IMG/VR virus record: IMGVR_UViG_3300042351_001689 | Span: 1 to 20,679 of that record | Reading direction: 5' to 3' (one strand) | DNA: 20,679 nt | DNA from: a virus | Shown here: positions 20,472 to 20,679 of the stretch, one piece after another | How positions within the stretch are numbered: the first letter of the stretch is position 1 | How the letters are laid out: the number at the start of each line of letters is the position of its first letter | Position numbers and translations under genes: made by a program | Notes under the pieces: generated by a model | Told to the model about the DNA's origin: nothing | The model's input: the letters and a program-made list of their open reading frames with translations, nothing else | Database searches by the model: none

Positions 20472-20679
20472 ATGGCAAACACAACTCATTCGATTGTATA
20501 TACAGACAGAGAAACACAACTTAAGTGTATTCTCAAAATGGAAGATGATATTAATCTACCGCTTAATGATATTGCTTTAAAGTATCTACCAAAGGATACC
20601 GCTTTTAATATTGTTGACGTGTCTGCATTAGATGGTTCTGAGTTGCTTTCAGCAGACAGTACAATGTTTTCATCAGAGC
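20472..20679 (+). CDS. Small unknown protein (3' partial)
   Basis: The gene begins at ATG 20472 with AGGA upstream and runs off the window. The visible 69 residues start MANTTHSIVYTDRETQLKCI. They contain IALKYLPKDTAFNIVDVSA, a pattern slightly like small phage proteins that read 'vPkgtpykIVd', which are often near fibre genes. That resemblance is weak. It lies just after a TATAAATA late promoter, so late expression, perhaps as a virion or assembly factor, is likely. Function unknown. Confidence 0.72.
   Translation, partial: MANTTHSIVYTDRETQLKCILKMEDDINLPLNDIALKYLPKDTAFNIVDVSALDGSELLSADSTMFSSE

Noticed and set aside
1-20679. CRISPR arrays, tRNA genes or insertion sequences
   Set aside because: No regularly spaced repeats, no cloverleaf-like gaps and no transposase or terminal inverted repeats were seen; genes fill nearly all the window.

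Overview
The window looks like a piece of a T4-related tailed phage genome (Caudoviricetes, lytic myovirus-like). All supported genes lie on the + strand. They are packed with ATGA/TAATG or 8-bp overlaps, with no gap above about 50 bases and no tRNA or rRNA seen. Both edges cut genes: a gp46-type recombination subunit at the left and an unrecognised small protein at the right. The host cannot be read from this sequence. The T4 affinity rests on clear relatives of gp46, gp45 (sliding clamp), gp44 and gp62 (clamp loader) and RegA, in T4 order, plus a TATAAATA late-type promoter.

Region 1 (1-2890): partial gp46 SbcC/Rad50-like subunit, a small CxxC protein, a divergent peptide deformylase, a one-helix membrane protein and a MazG-like NTP pyrophosphohydrolase.

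Region 2 (2883-12290): a 7-deazaguanine DNA-modification cluster lying between gp46 and gp45. It encodes QueE, a GT4 glycosyltransferase, QueD, GTP cyclohydrolase I (FolE), three small phage proteins, a DpdA-like transglycosylase, a formyltransferase, a P-loop kinase-like protein, full-length QueF, a short MazG-like protein, QueC, a stand-alone class II glutamine amidotransferase, another MazG-like protein and a GT-A glycosyltransferase. Read as a pathway: GTP goes through FolE, QueD and QueE to CDG, QueC makes preQ0, QueF reduces it to preQ1, and DpdA exchanges a 7-deazaguanine base into DNA. The formyltransferase beside dpdA and queF suggests the final base could be an N-formyl-preQ1 type derivative rather than preQ0 or archaeosine. 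The chemistry is inferred, not shown.

Region 3 (12306-15927): replication core, namely sliding clamp, small membrane protein, clamp-loader ATPase, small membrane protein, SAM methyltransferase, three-helix membrane protein, clamp-loader small subunit and RegA.

Region 4 (15938-20679): where T4 has DNA polymerase gene 43 after regA, this phage has a 776-residue fibre/adhesin-like protein. It is followed by an overlapping trio: a small unknown protein, a cupin-fold protein and a compact ANL acyl-adenylating enzyme with all core motifs. After a late-type promoter comes a truncated small gene. The cupin plus adenylating-enzyme cassette is the least expected content of the window and the best candidate for something undescribed.
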